Shown piece after piece: positions 16,036 through 24,591 of a stretch of DNA of 64,000 bases. The position numbers were made by a program, and so were the translations under genes. The stretch spans positions 1,860,001-1,924,000 of the forward strand of contig NZ_BCNB01000006.1 in assembly GCF_001485575.1 (NCBI RefSeq), written 5' to 3'. Under the pieces are notes generated by a model, which ran no database searches, was not told the DNA's origin, and was given only the letters and a program-made list of their open reading frames with translations. Positions within the stretch are counted from its first letter, which is position 1, and each line of letters opens with the position of its first letter. Source of the stretch: Haloarcula sp. CBA1127 (GTDB taxonomy: Archaea > Halobacteriota > Halobacteria > Halobacteriales > Haloarculaceae).

Positions 16036-17330
16036 TGGCCGCTGACTCATCCCGAATCGCGATTCCGGCCTTCGGAACGAAAGGAAAGCTGTGGCTCGGC
16101 CTGCTCGCGAGCCTCATGGTCGCTGGACTGGTAGCCTGGGGCTACCAACTCACCACGGGACTTGTGGCCACGGGGATGCGCAACGTCTTCTCGTGGGGGC
16201 TGTACATCATGATGTTCGTCCTGTTCGTCGGGCTGTCCGCCGGCGGGCTCATCATTTCGAGCGCACCGAAGTTCTTCCACTCACACCGCTACGAGGGGTT
16301 CGCGCGGCTTGGCGTACTGGTCAGCCTCGCCTGTATCATCGTTGCCGGCCTGCTCATCCTCCCAGACATCGGGCGGCCCGAGCGGCTCTACCAGTTCTTC
16401 ACCTCGCCGGACTTCCGCTCGCCGATGGTGTGGGACTTCGGGATTGTCATTCTCTACGGCGTGCTAAACCTCTGGTATCTGTGGCTCCTGACGCGCCGTG
16501 ACCTTGCTGCGCGGGGGTCGCCGCTCGCACTGGGTGTCGATGACACCGCCGACGGACGTGAGCGCGACCGCACGCTCATGTTCTGGACTGCAGCACTCGC
16601 ACTCCCGACTGCGGTCGCCCTCCACTCCGTGACTGGGTGGATTTTCGCGACGCAGATCGGACGTGGCGACTGGTTCAGCCCCCTCGTTGCACCGGTGTTC
16701 ATCGCCAAGGCGCTCGTCTCCGGCCTCGGATTGTTGCTGGTCGTGTCAGTCCTCGCAGACCGGCTCACGAACTACGAGGTCGACCGCGAGGAACTCGCGA
16801 GTCTCGGCAAGCTACTCGGTATCTTCCTCGCGCTGCACGTGGTGTACCTGCTTGCGGCCGAACGACTGCCCCACGCCTGGGCGGACCACTTCGAGTTCTG
16901 GGCCATCACCAGTGGCTTCCTCATCGGCGAGTCCGTCTACTTCTGGCTCTGGACTGTTGTCGGCGGCGCAGTCCCGCTTGTCATGCTGATGATCCCATCG
17001 CTCCGGAAACGCGTGTCGGTCATCTTCACCGCGAGCCTCCTCGCGGTCTTCGGCACGATGTTCGAAGGGATCCGGCTGGTGTTTACAGGATACGAGGTCG
17101 CCAACATCGACCTCCCACCGGGCATCTCGCTCGGTGGCGAGTACGCCGGCATCACGACCGACATCTGGGCGACTGCGGGGGCCTACACCCCGACGCTAGT
17201 CGAGGTGGTTGTCACCCTCGGTATCGTCGCCTTCGGCGCGCTCATCGTCACGCTCGGCCTCAAGTACGTCCCAATCCAGCGAGTCGACGAACAGTACGCG
17301 ACTGATGGCGGCACACAGGAACGACAATGA
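16035..17330 (+). CDS. dmsC: NrfD/PsrC-type membrane quinol-oxidising subunit
   Basis: This 431-aa polytopic protein has about nine or ten hydrophobic helices (for example VAGLVAWGYQLTTGLVATGM and YIMMFVLFVGLSAGGLIISS) and matches the NrfD/PsrC family. Such subunits take electrons from menaquinol and hand them to the DmsB ferredoxin subunit without haem. It starts 1 bp before the dmsB stop codon ends and its own end overlaps dmsD by 4 bp. The order catalytic-ferredoxin-membrane subunit is the standard one for outward-facing enzymes of this type. Confidence 0.93.
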   Translation: MAADSSRIAIPAFGTKGKLWLGLLASLMVAGLVAWGYQLTTGLVATGMRNVFSWGLYIMMFVLFVGLSAGGLIISSAPKFFHSHRYEGFARLGVLVSLACIIVAGLLILPDIGRPERLYQFFTSPDFRSPMVWDFGIVILYGVLNLWYLWLLTRRDLAARGSPLALGVDDTADGRERDRTLMFWTAALALPTAVALHSVTGWIFATQIGRGDWFSPLVAPVFIAKALVSGLGLLLVVSVLADRLTNYEVDREELASLGKLLGIFLALHVVYLLAAERLPHAWADHFEFWAITSGFLIGESVYFWLWTVVGGAVPLVMLMIPSLRKRVSVIFTASLLAVFGTMFEGIRLVFTGYEVANIDLPPGISLGGEYAGITTDIWATAGAYTPTLVEVVVTLGIVAFGALIVTLGLKYVPIQRVDEQYATDGGTQERQ

Positions 17331-17914
17331 CTGGACAGACTGACACCTCCACCACACGTGAGCGATCGCCCGAACGCGACATCGGGAGCGATGGGTTTCG
17401 GTCGGACGCCGCGGCGACCTACGCCGTCCTTGCCGAATGCTGGCGGGAGCCGACCGAACAGCTGATCGAAGCCATTGAGGCCGGTGAGTTGGCTCCGGTG
17501 GTCGGTGACATCGGCTCGGCCGACCGCCATCGTCTCAGGACCGAGTACACCCGACTGTTCGTCGGTCCAGCGGGACCGCCGTGTCCGCCCTACGAGAGCG
17601 TCTATCGTGACGGTGAGGACCCGGATGCACTCGGCCCGGTCAAGGGACCAGCCACGATGGCTGTCGTGCGCTGGTACAGAGAGTTCGGCGTCCAGCCCGC
17701 AGCTACCCATTCGGACCTCCCGGACCACATCGCCACGGAACTGGAGTTCGCCGCCTACCTCGCGGAAGCGGGCTTCGACGAACACCTCGACCAGTTCTTC
17801 GAGGAGCATCTCGCTGTTTGGGCTGACGAGTTCCTCGAGCAAGTCGAGGCGGAGACACGCGAAACCTTCTACGCGTCGCTGGCAACGACGACCCGAGCGG
17901 TCATCCGTCAGTAG
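17327..17914 (+). CDS. dmsD: TorD/DmsD-family molybdoenzyme chaperone
   Basis: The 195-aa all-helical protein carries the TorD-family signatures EYTRLFVGPAGPPCPPYESV and DHIATELEFAAYLAEAG. These chaperones bind the Tat signal of the catalytic subunit and hold it until the molybdenum cofactor is inserted. It is the last gene of the dms operon, overlapping dmsC by 4 bp, and is followed directly by a GC-rich hairpin. A second, distinct TorD-family chaperone serves the nar operon at 22847-23527. Confidence 0.93.
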   Translation: MTGQTDTSTTRERSPERDIGSDGFRSDAAATYAVLAECWREPTEQLIEAIEAGELAPVVGDIGSADRHRLRTEYTRLFVGPAGPPCPPYESVYRDGEDPDALGPVKGPATMAVVRWYREFGVQPAATHSDLPDHIATELEFAAYLAEAGFDEHLDQFFEEHLAVWADEFLEQVEAETRETFYASLATTTRAVIRQ

Positions 17915-17920
17915 CGACGC

Positions 17921-17942
17921 TCCGGGGCACTCCCCGGATTTG
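17921..17942 (+). terminator. Hairpin after the dms operon
   Basis: The perfect 7-bp inverted repeat tccgggg-cact-ccccgga begins 7 bp after the dmsD stop and is followed by a short T stretch (tttg). It is a reasonable transcription terminator or transcript-end stabiliser. Haloarchaeal termination depends mainly on T-rich tracts, so function is not certain. Confidence 0.45.
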
Positions 17943-18056
17943 TAGCGGTGACGAACCGCACCTCTCGGCGGTTGGACCGACGCCCACCTCGCCGGCGGCG
18001 TCGGGGGGCGTCCGCCACGGCGGCGTCTATTTGCTTCCCGGCGTCGAATCCTGCGT

Positions 18057-19094
18057 ATGCGTTTCAGTCGCGCCCGTACGGAGGAGGTTCTGCGGGCTCT
18101 CGTTCACGAAATCAGGGCGGAACGGCTCACGTTCATGGCTGGCTCGATAGCCTATCATGCGTTCCTGTCGATTCTTCCGCTGTTATTGCTGGTGTTGACC
18201 TTTGTCCAGCGGACGGAGAACGTCACGCTACGGGCCTCCATCGTCGGCATCATGGAGACCGTTTTGACCACACAGGCAAGCGGCATCATCCAGCAGGGAC
18301 TGACCGAGGCCGACGCGTCCGTGTCGGCGCTGGGCGTGGGCTTTCTTCTCTGGGGCTCGCTGCGAATTTTCCGGGGGCTGGACACAGCCTTCTCGGACAT
18401 CTACGAGACGGGCGCGTCGAACACCTTCTTCGACCAGCTCGGCGACGGGCTGCTACTACTCGTGACCGTCGCGGTGGCGATACTCAGCGCCAGCGCGCTC
18501 GGCAGCGTCTTACCCGAGGCCGGGAGTGGCCCGCTGTGGGCGGTCGCCAGCGGGCTGGTCCGGGCCGCCGGCTTGTTCGTCGTCTTCTATCCGATGTACT
18601 ATATTTTCCCAGACACGGACGTCTCACCGCTTGAAGTCGTTCCCGGTGTCGCGTTCGCCGCAATCGGGCTTACTGTCGCGCAGGTCCTCTTTACCGCGTT
18701 TAAGTCTGGCTCGACGGGCGGGAACATCATCGCCAGCATCCTCGTCCTACTGAGCTGGCTGTACATCATTGGGCTGGTGATACTGCTCGGGGCGGCCATC
18801 AACGCCGTTCTCTCGAACCGCTCTGCGGACGTGGATATCGACCCTGTCGTTGGCGACCACCGCCAGCAGCATACTGCTCGGGAGACGACGATGTCCCGCG
18901 AGGCGCTGCTGGCCGAACTTGAGGCACTTGCCGACCGTTTCCAGCAGGCACAGGGGCCAATCACCGTCGAAATCGCCGACGAGCGTACCGAAATCGACTG
19001 CCCGGAAACCGCGACCGTCGACCGTTCGTCGGACGTGTTCGGTCTGGACCAATCGGTCGCGCTCACACTCAGATGGTGGCCAAGCGAAAAATAG
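18057..19094 (+). CDS. YihY/RbN-like (UPF0761) inner membrane protein
   Basis: The N-terminus LTFMAGSIAYHAFLSILPLL is the hallmark of the YihY/virulence factor BrkB family. About six transmembrane helices follow (for example LGVGFLLWGSLRIFRGLDTA, NIIASILVLLSWLYIIGLVI), then a hydrophilic C-terminal tail from about residue 260 that may be cytoplasmic. The family was once misannotated as ribonuclease BN; its true function is not settled. A TATA-like tctatttgc at about 18025 suggests an own promoter and a leaderless message. Length 345 aa. Confidence 0.9.
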   Translation: MRFSRARTEEVLRALVHEIRAERLTFMAGSIAYHAFLSILPLLLLVLTFVQRTENVTLRASIVGIMETVLTTQASGIIQQGLTEADASVSALGVGFLLWGSLRIFRGLDTAFSDIYETGASNTFFDQLGDGLLLLVTVAVAILSASALGSVLPEAGSGPLWAVASGLVRAAGLFVVFYPMYYIFPDTDVSPLEVVPGVAFAAIGLTVAQVLFTAFKSGSTGGNIIASILVLLSWLYIIGLVILLGAAINAVLSNRSADVDIDPVVGDHRQQHTARETTMSREALLAELEALADRFQQAQGPITVEIADERTEIDCPETATVDRSSDVFGLDQSVALTLRWWPSEK

Positions 19095-19101
19095 GGTCGT
19101 T

Positions 19102-19734
19102 CTACTGTGCGTCGCGTCGCTCCCACGCCTGCACCGTCGGGAGCGACCACCCGCGACCGATGCCCAGCCCTCGGGCCAACAGCACCGCGAGTGCGCACCC
19201 GGCCGATGCTACGCTGACGCTGACGCCAATCTGTGCCAGCGCCCAGAAGGTGAGGCCGCCGATAACAGCACAGGACGCGTAGAAGTCCTGGCGGAGAATA
19301 AAGGGCGTTCGGCCCAACAGCAGGTCCGATATCGCGCCGCCGCCGGCCGCGTTGACCGTCGCCAGCGCGACGACGGCGAACACCGGGAGGCTGGCCTGCT
19401 GGCCCAGCAGCGCCCCGGTGGTCGAGAACGCGGCCAACCCGATGGCGTCGGCCGTCAGGACCACCGGGTGCTGGTGGCCGTCGTCGAGGAAATGCACGAA
19501 CAGCACAGCGGCGGTGACACCAAGGAGTGACAGGGCGACCTCACCGGGAGACTGCAGGGAGTTCGGCACTCTGTTCAACAGCAGGTCCCGCGTCGTCCCG
19601 CCACCCAGCGCCGTCATTACGCCGACGACCGTGACGCCGAACACGTCGTAGCGCTCTTCGATGGCTTTCGCTGCGCCGACGAACGCGAACCCGACCAGCC
19701 CGATAGCGTTCATCACCGCAAACGGATCGGTCAC
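19102..19734 (-). CDS. TRIC-like (UPF0126/YadS) cation channel family protein
   Basis: The 210-aa protein has two repeats of three helices with the family glycine motifs FAFVGAAKAIEERYDVFGVT, ALGGGTTRDLLL and, in the second repeat, AAGGGAISDLLLG. Prokaryotic TRIC proteins form homotrimeric monovalent cation channels, so potassium or sodium conductance is possible, which matters for a salt-in halophile. Translation begins at GTG 19734, preceded by a strong Shine-Dalgarno-like GGAGGGAT. It is convergent with the YihY-like gene (7 bp between the stops). Confidence 0.88.
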   Translation of the reverse strand: MTDPFAVMNAIGLVGFAFVGAAKAIEERYDVFGVTVVGVMTALGGGTTRDLLLNRVPNSLQSPGEVALSLLGVTAAVLFVHFLDDGHQHPVVLTADAIGLAAFSTTGALLGQQASLPVFAVVALATVNAAGGGAISDLLLGRTPFILRQDFYASCAVIGGLTFWALAQIGVSVSVASAGCALAVLLARGLGIGRGWSLPTVQAWERRDAQ

Positions 19735-19864
19735 GCTATCCCTCCGGTCCGCCCGAACCTGACACGTTCCCGACCGTGCGCGAGTCGGCCCGCCGCCACG
19801 AGTATAGCGGTCATTACCGTACTACTACGGGTGCGGACCATTATGCCTTTAGACCTGCTCTGGC

Positions 19865-19887
19865 GGCGTGTTAATTATTACCACGCC
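19865..19887 (-). terminator. Inverted repeat after the nar operon
   Basis: Arms ggcgtg and cacgcc enclose an 11-nt AT-rich loop (ttaattattac) just beyond the stop codon of the last nar-operon gene. The position suits an end signal for the long nar transcript. The AT-rich loop could also be a TATA element for some shorter RNA, which I cannot exclude. Confidence 0.35.
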
Positions 19888-19906
19888 CTACTGCCAGCGA
19901 TCACAC

Positions 19907-21145
19907 CTACGGCTTGACTGTCTCCAGCACCCAGGCCTCGGGCGTTTCCCGGCGGACCTCGAACGGGTCGAAGGCCTCGCGTGGGGCCTCCGCGAGCTGG
20001 CCTAGGAATTGTCCGACCGGCGTCGGGTCGCGGTCGCTGACGAGGACGAACGGCTCGCCGCTGTCCAGCGCGGTGAACTGGTCTCGAACCAGATCCTTGC
20101 GTTCCTGTGGCGGCAGGTCCCGAATATCGGCGGTCGGGTCGACGCCCACCTCGCCTGCGGTGTCGAGGGCGGACTCGACGGCGTCCCCGAGGTCGCTGAC
20201 AGTCTCTGGCACGTCGCCGGGTGCTGGCGTCCCCTGCAGGTCGTGCGAGAACGGGAGTTCGGCCAGTACCTCCGCATCGAGGTCTCCTAGCGCGTCGCCG
20301 GTGAACAGGTCGTTCGGTTCGCCACAGCAATCACAGACGTACTCGGCCATGTTGACGACGGTTCCCAGCACCGGCACGTCGTTGTCGCGGAACAGCTCGA
20401 CGGTTCGGCTGGTGTCGCTGACGCTTGCATGAAACGGCGTCGTGACGACGACGACGCCATCGACGGGGACCTCCTGCAGCGTCGTCAGTACCACGTCGCC
20501 CGTCCCTGGCGGCAGGTCGAGCACCAGTACTTCGTCGTTACGCCAGGCGGTGTTCTCGAACAGGTCATCGAGCGCGTCGTGGGCCATCGCGCCGCGCCAG
20601 GCCAGCGGCGCGCCGCTTTCCATCAGGCCGACGCTCATCACGTCCATGTCGCCCGCTCGGACCGGGAGCGGGTCGCCTTCCTCGCTGGAGTGGACCGGCC
20701 CGCTCACCTCCAGCAGTTCGGGCACGTTCGGCCCGTGGATGTCGGCGTCGAACAGGGCCACGTCGTTGTCAGCGGCCAGCGCACAGGCCAGATGTGTGGC
20801 GACCGTCGACTTGCCGACGCCGCCTTTCGCGCTGGCGACGGCCACGACGTGGTCGAAGGACTCGACGCCGCTTTGCCCCTCACTCGTCGGTGTCGTCCGC
20901 TCGACGTGGACGCTCTCGACGCCGTCCACGTCGTCGACCGCGTGGAGCATCGCCTGAACGACCTGCGTACTTGTCCCGCCGTCCAGCGCGGTCAGGTCGG
21001 CCTCGATGGTCACGTCGCCGTCGGTCGCGTCGATGTTCTCGACGAAGCCCGCGTCGAACACGGAGAGGTCGGCGTTCGGGTCGCGCACGTCTCGCAGTGC
21101 GGCTTCGATACGGTCGGTCAGTGTAGTGGGCGTTCCGTCAGTCAT
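19907..21145 (-). CDS. Mrp/ApbC-type P-loop Fe-S carrier with N-terminal MIP18 domain (nar operon)
   Basis: The start is set at ATG 21145; the frame continues upstream only as shadow of the HEAT gene. Residues 1-90 form a MIP18/DUF59 domain (IEAALRDVRDPNADLSVFD). The central domain has the deviant Walker A VASAKGGVGKSTVATHLACA and Walker B VLVLDLPPGTGDVVLT, and CDCCGEPN provides the cysteine pair of the Mrp/Nbp35 family. These proteins carry and transfer [4Fe-4S] clusters. The C-terminus has an extra region of about 70 residues. Being the last gene of the nar operon (2-bp gap after the HEAT gene), it may be dedicated to cluster assembly for NarH/NarG, but housekeeping use is equally possible. 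412 aa. Confidence 0.9.
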   Translation of the reverse strand: MTDGTPTTLTDRIEAALRDVRDPNADLSVFDAGFVENIDATDGDVTIEADLTALDGGTSTQVVQAMLHAVDDVDGVESVHVERTTPTSEGQSGVESFDHVVAVASAKGGVGKSTVATHLACALAADNDVALFDADIHGPNVPELLEVSGPVHSSEEGDPLPVRAGDMDVMSVGLMESGAPLAWRGAMAHDALDDLFENTAWRNDEVLVLDLPPGTGDVVLTTLQEVPVDGVVVVTTPFHASVSDTSRTVELFRDNDVPVLGTVVNMAEYVCDCCGEPNDLFTGDALGDLDAEVLAELPFSHDLQGTPAPGDVPETVSDLGDAVESALDTAGEVGVDPTADIRDLPPQERKDLVRDQFTALDSGEPFVLVSDRDPTPVGQFLGQLAEAPREAFDPFEVRRETPEAWVLETVKP

Positions 21146-21147
21146 CG

Positions 21148-21999
21148 TCAGAGGTCGGGCATCCGATTGAGTCTGTCTTCGCCGGGCAGTAGTCGCGCGT
21201 CGTTCTCCAGCGCACCGCCGAACTGCCGTCGGAACCGTCCGGGGTCCACGTCGAGCGACCGTTCGGCGGTCTGGCGGACCACGGTGGCCGGGTCGTCGGT
21301 GAGTTCGCGCAGTCGCTCGCGAGCGCGGTCCTCGTCGACGCCGCCGAGCATGTGAGCGGCCCACTCACGGACCCGCTCGCTGTCGTCGCGGCTCTGTTCT
21401 AACAACAGGTCGGCCATTTCCTCACCGCGAAGCTTGAACAACGAGATGGCCGCGTTCCGCCGGACTGCGTGGTGGTCGTCGTCGATAGCGGCCGCGATAT
21501 CGTCCTCGTGGGCCTCGCGGTCGACGTTGTCCAGTGTGACGACGGCTTCCGCCCTAACCCACGGGTCGGGGTCGTCCAGTAGTTCCACCGCTACCGCCGC
21601 GGCCCGCTCGCCGCCGTGGGCGGTCAGCGCCTCGACGGCGAACTGGCGCACGTCGCTGTCGTCGTCGGTCGTCGCAGCACGGGCGAGCGCCGCCACGATC
21701 TCGTCGGTGGACGCCCGGTCTTTGAGTTCGAGAGCGGCGCGGCGACGGTCCGTCTTCCCGCCGTGTTCGATATCCGACAGCAGCGACGCCACCGCGTCGT
21801 CCTCGACGGGTTCGGTGTCGCTGGCGGCCAGTTCTTCCGGTGTCGCCTCGCCGATGGTCACGTCCTCGCGGCTCACCTCAATGTCTTCCAGCGCTTCGAT
21901 ATCGGTGTGCAGGCCCGGGCTGCGCTCGGGGTCCAGTTGCGGGTCCGGGTCCTCTTCGAGGTGCTTCTCGAACTCGTCGTCGTCGTGACAGCCGGTCAT
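21148..21999 (-). CDS. HEAT-repeat protein of the nar operon (283 aa)
   Basis: The start is set at ATG 21999, overlapping the upstream gene by 4 bp. After an acidic N-terminus (GCHDDDEFEKHLEEDPDPQ), at least five HEAT/PBS-lyase-type repeats are readable, for example DVRQFAVEALTAHGGERAAA, PWVRAEAVVTLDNVD, HAVRRNAAISLFKLRGEEMA and ERVREWAAHMLGGVDEDRAR. It is probably a cytoplasmic scaffold. Its fixed place between NarJ/membrane protein and the Mrp ATPase suggests a maturation role, though no enzymatic motif is present. Its function is unknown. Confidence 0.85.
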   Translation of the reverse strand: MTGCHDDDEFEKHLEEDPDPQLDPERSPGLHTDIEALEDIEVSREDVTIGEATPEELAASDTEPVEDDAVASLLSDIEHGGKTDRRRAALELKDRASTDEIVAALARAATTDDDSDVRQFAVEALTAHGGERAAAVAVELLDDPDPWVRAEAVVTLDNVDREAHEDDIAAAIDDDHHAVRRNAAISLFKLRGEEMADLLLEQSRDDSERVREWAAHMLGGVDEDRARERLRELTDDPATVVRQTAERSLDVDPGRFRRQFGGALENDARLLPGEDRLNRMPDL

Positions 22000-22850
22000 T
22001 GTGTTCCCTCCTGTGCGGTGAGTACGGCGATGCCGAGCGCGAACGGGAGCGCGCGCGGAAGCGACGCCGGAATGCCCGCAAACGCGACCAGCGCGACACC
22101 GGCGAGCAGCGGCCACCGCCGCGTTCGGCTGGCCGCGCTGGCCGTCGTCACCGCACCGGCAGCGGCCAATGCAACGACGGGTAGGCTCGTCCCGACGACG
22201 CCGGTTCCCGTGAGTGTGACCGCGCCCGTAACGAACGGGACGGCGCGACCGATGGCAAGGACGACGGCGAAGGCGGCGAGGCCGCCGATTACTGCGCCCC
22301 AGTCCGCCGTCGACAGCGAGCGCCAATCCGTCGCGGCGAACGCTGGTGTCGACGCGATGCCGAGCAGTGCCACGGTGGAGGCAACCGGACGGAGACCCGT
22401 CCAGCCGCCGACGCCACTTGCAAGCCCAATGCTCAGCGCCGCGACGAGCAGGGCGACAGCGGCGGCCGAGATGAGGTCTAGCCGTCGGCCCGCGACGGCG
22501 GCGACGGTCGCCGTCCCGAGGACGATTGCGACAGCCGCCGGCAGCGCCGCGGCGTTACTGAGCAGCGACAGCAGGCCGAACACGCCGACAAACAGCAGAC
22601 CGATGCCGGTGAGCGGGTCGGCGTCGGTGACGGCAACGGCGATCGCCGCGGCGGCGACGACGACCGTTGACACCCCTGTCGCCAGGCCGGGCGAAATCGG
22701 GACGCCGCCGTACCCCGGTGCGTTGACGAACAGGACGGCGAAGTACCGGGCGGCGACCGCGACGGCCGCAGCGCCGACCGCCAGATCCGCGGCCGAATGG
22801 CTTCCGCCGTGTAGCAGCGGTCTGACCCGTCGCTGTAGCGCCGCCGTCAT
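21996..22850 (-). CDS. Polytopic membrane protein of the nar operon (284 aa, unrecognised)
   Basis: The protein is extremely rich in Ala, Val, Leu and Gly and contains about eight or nine predicted transmembrane helices with very short loops. I see no transporter or haem motif and only scattered charged residues between helices. It overlaps NarJ and the HEAT gene by 4 bp each, so it is translated as part of the nar transcript. It is not a canonical NarI (no conserved paired histidines) nor a NarK transporter (too short, MFS motifs missing). Function unknown. Confidence 0.78.
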   Translation of the reverse strand: MTAALQRRVRPLLHGGSHSAADLAVGAAAVAVAARYFAVLFVNAPGYGGVPISPGLATGVSTVVVAAAAIAVAVTDADPLTGIGLLFVGVFGLLSLLSNAAALPAAVAIVLGTATVAAVAGRRLDLISAAAVALLVAALSIGLASGVGGWTGLRPVASTVALLGIASTPAFAATDWRSLSTADWGAVIGGLAAFAVVLAIGRAVPFVTGAVTLTGTGVVGTSLPVVALAAAGAVTTASAASRTRRWPLLAGVALVAFAGIPASLPRALPFALGIAVLTAQEGTQ

Positions 22851-23527
22851 CGCTCACCCTCCAACCGTTCCGCGAGGTCGTTGCGGTCGGCCCGGACGAA
22901 CGCCTCCAGCAGTTCGCCGAAGCCGCCGTAGATGTCGGTCCCTGGCTCGTCGGCCAGTCGGTCCGCGACGCCGGCCGCTGCGTGGCCGAGGTGCCGGTCG
23001 TGGAAGTCCAGCCGAGCGATCGCGGCGTCCTCGCCGACGGCGGCTTCACGGCGGGCCAGATAGCCCGCGAACTCCAGCTCGTAGGTCAGCGCGTCGTGGT
23101 TGTCCCGATCGTCCTGGTCGATCTCCAGGCCGTAGTGACTGTAGGCACGCGACAGGTCGAGGTTCACGTCGTTCCAGGAATGGTCCGGCCGGTACTTGGA
23201 CTCGTACAGCGGGACCGGCGGTCCCTCCGCTTCGAGCGAGCCGTCGGTCCGGTCCGTGTACTCGCTGTAGCCGAGTTCGAAGATGTCGTTGTAGCGGGCC
23301 GCGAGCGTCTCGTAGTCGTCGTCAGTGGTCAGTGCCGGGGCGGCCACATCAAGGCCTGACTGGTCGAGACACGCTCGCAAATCGGCTTCCAGCGTCCCGT
23401 CGGCCGCCGCGCTGTGGAACGACTCCTCGGGGTACTCGAACGCTTTGGCGAGCGTCGCGTACACCGCACCGCGGGCGGCCGCGTTCTCGTCGAGGTCGTC
23501 CATCGGGTCGGTTGGCGTGGTCGCCAT
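22847..23527 (-). CDS. narJ: NarJ/TorD-family nitrate reductase chaperone
   Basis: The start at ATG 23527 overlaps the stop of the haem-subunit gene by one base (TAATG). The 226-aa helical protein shows TorD/NarJ motifs: ARGAVYATLAKAFEYPEE, then GPPVPLYESKYRPD, and HDALTYELEFAGYLARRE. Such chaperones hold NarG during Mo-bisPGD insertion and check its Tat leader. It is more like TorD than bacterial NarJ, as expected for an exported nitrate reductase. Position downstream of narGH agrees with the narABCGHJ order reported for Haloarcula and Haloferax. Confidence 0.9.
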   Translation of the reverse strand: MATTPTDPMDDLDENAAARGAVYATLAKAFEYPEESFHSAAADGTLEADLRACLDQSGLDVAAPALTTDDDYETLAARYNDIFELGYSEYTDRTDGSLEAEGPPVPLYESKYRPDHSWNDVNLDLSRAYSHYGLEIDQDDRDNHDALTYELEFAGYLARREAAVGEDAAIARLDFHDRHLGHAAAGVADRLADEPGTDIYGGFGELLEAFVRADRNDLAERLEGER

Positions 23528-24360
23528 TACTCGGCCCCCCGCGTGCGGTAGATGCCGAAGCTGGTGACGCCGACGACAGCGACGATGGCGATGCCGGCGA
23601 GGGTCCACAGTAGCGTCTCGTAGGGCGGACCTTGCGGGCCGCCGCTGAACGGGTAGTAGTGCCACTCGCTGACTGCTTTCTGCCCGGACCGCTCGCCGTT
23701 AGAGCCGTTCCAGACGGCGAAGGCCACGTCGAGGTCGCCGTCGGTTCGCAGGTCGGTCCGGTTCTCGCTTGGTGCGTCAAGCTGGCGCGAGTAGACCACC
23801 GCCCAGGTGGCGTTTCCGCCAGTGCCGGTGTAACTCGCGTTCGTCCGGACGGTCGGGTTTTCGAACGGCGTGGTTGAGCCTGCGCCGCCGGCCAGCAGTT
23901 CCTGGGTTCCGGTCGATCCGCTCCAATACCAGACGTTGACCCGGTTATCCGGGCCGCCCATCGCTATCGGCGGCCGGGAACTCGTGTTCGCCGGGAACTG
24001 GACCGCGACCGCGTCGGCGAACTCCCGTGTGGCGCTGGCGTTCCTGTCCCGTGTCGCGTCGTGCCACTCCAGACGGACGTACAAGCGCTCGTCAGTCCGA
24101 GCCGCCTGCACGTCGACCGCCTCGACGGACGTGTCGTCGGCGTTCGGGACGCTACTCGGGGCGCTCGAAAGCGGCACGTCCGAGGCCGGAACCTCTGCCC
24201 AGCCGTCCGCATTTGGTTCGGCGAGGTCGGCCGTCGATACCTCCGAAACCGGGATTTCGTGTGCTGGCCGGGCGCTCACCATCGGCGCGGCCACCGTCGA
24301 AACGACAATGAGCGCCGAAAGCACCGCTGTGAGTGTGAGTGTGCGTCGGTGGTCAGCCAT
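23527..24360 (-). CDS. Haem-b (ethylbenzene dehydrogenase gamma-like) subunit, membrane-anchored
   Basis: The ATG at 24360 gives a Sec-type leader (RTLTLTAVLSALIVVSTVAA) ending near ARPAHE. The body (SVEAVDVQAARTDERLYVRL, EWHDATRDRNASATREFADA, NRVNVWYWSG) matches the EB_dh domain, which in EbdC, DdhC and SerC binds haem b as gamma subunit of exported type-II DMSO-reductase-family enzymes. Unlike the soluble gamma subunits, this one has a C-terminal helix (LLWTLAGIAIVAVVGVTSFG) that ties it to the membrane, leaving about 220 residues outside. It likely carries electrons to extracellular NarGH. 277 aa, N-glycosylation sequons present. Confidence 0.85.
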   Translation of the reverse strand: MADHRRTLTLTAVLSALIVVSTVAAPMVSARPAHEIPVSEVSTADLAEPNADGWAEVPASDVPLSSAPSSVPNADDTSVEAVDVQAARTDERLYVRLEWHDATRDRNASATREFADAVAVQFPANTSSRPPIAMGGPDNRVNVWYWSGSTGTQELLAGGAGSTTPFENPTVRTNASYTGTGGNATWAVVYSRQLDAPSENRTDLRTDGDLDVAFAVWNGSNGERSGQKAVSEWHYYPFSGGPQGPPYETLLWTLAGIAIVAVVGVTSFGIYRTRGAE

Positions 24361-24409
24361 CGTTGACCACCCCCTGAGCACGCTCCGGCACAGTCAACTG
24401 GGGCCGCTC

Positions 24410-24571
24410 GCGGGCATCGCCCGCTCGCGTTTCCGAGCCGCGTAGCGGCTCGCTACTCATCGTCGAACACCGCTGGCCTATTCGCCAGCGCATTCGAACT
24501 CGCTCACTACGCTCGCTCGTTCGAACACCGGAAGACCGCAGGTCTTCCGAGCTCGACGTTCGTTCGCGGTG
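24410..24571. repeat. Cluster of intergenic palindromes between narH and the haem-subunit gene
   Basis: Within 160 bp there are several perfect or near-perfect hairpins: gcgggc-atc-gcccgc (24410-24424), cgagccg-cgtag-cggctcg (24434-24452), cgctggc-ctattc-gccagcg (24471-24490), ttcgaac...gttcgaa (24493-24525) and cggaagacc-gca-ggtcttccg (24529-24549). This is the only sizable gap (212 bp) inside an operon whose other joints overlap. The pattern resembles REP-type or miniature mobile palindromic elements, and hairpins may adjust transcript stability between narGH and downstream genes. Confidence 0.75.
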
Positions 24572-24591
24572 CTCACTCATCGTCGAACACC
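24455..24591. repeat. 17-bp direct repeat duplicating the 3' end of narH
   Basis: The sequence actcatcgtcgaacacc occurs at 24455-24471 and again, identically, at 24575-24591, 120 bp apart. The second copy is the real end of narH (codons for Val-Phe-Asp-Asp-Glu and stop). The first copy still reads as the same codons followed by a TAG stop. The interval contains three of the palindromes. The simplest reading is insertion of an element of about 103 bp with duplication of its target, or a tandem duplication. Confidence 0.7.

Noticed and set aside
21616-23613. A 665-codon open frame on the plus strand opposite the nar-operon tail
   Set aside because: It is antisense to four well-supported overlapping genes, has Ala/Arg/Pro-rich composition without any domain, and arises from the GC-rich third positions.
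24455-24591. Attachment site of an integrated element
   Set aside because: The repeats lie only 120 bp apart at a gene end with no integrase or tRNA gene nearby; a miniature element or local duplication fits better.
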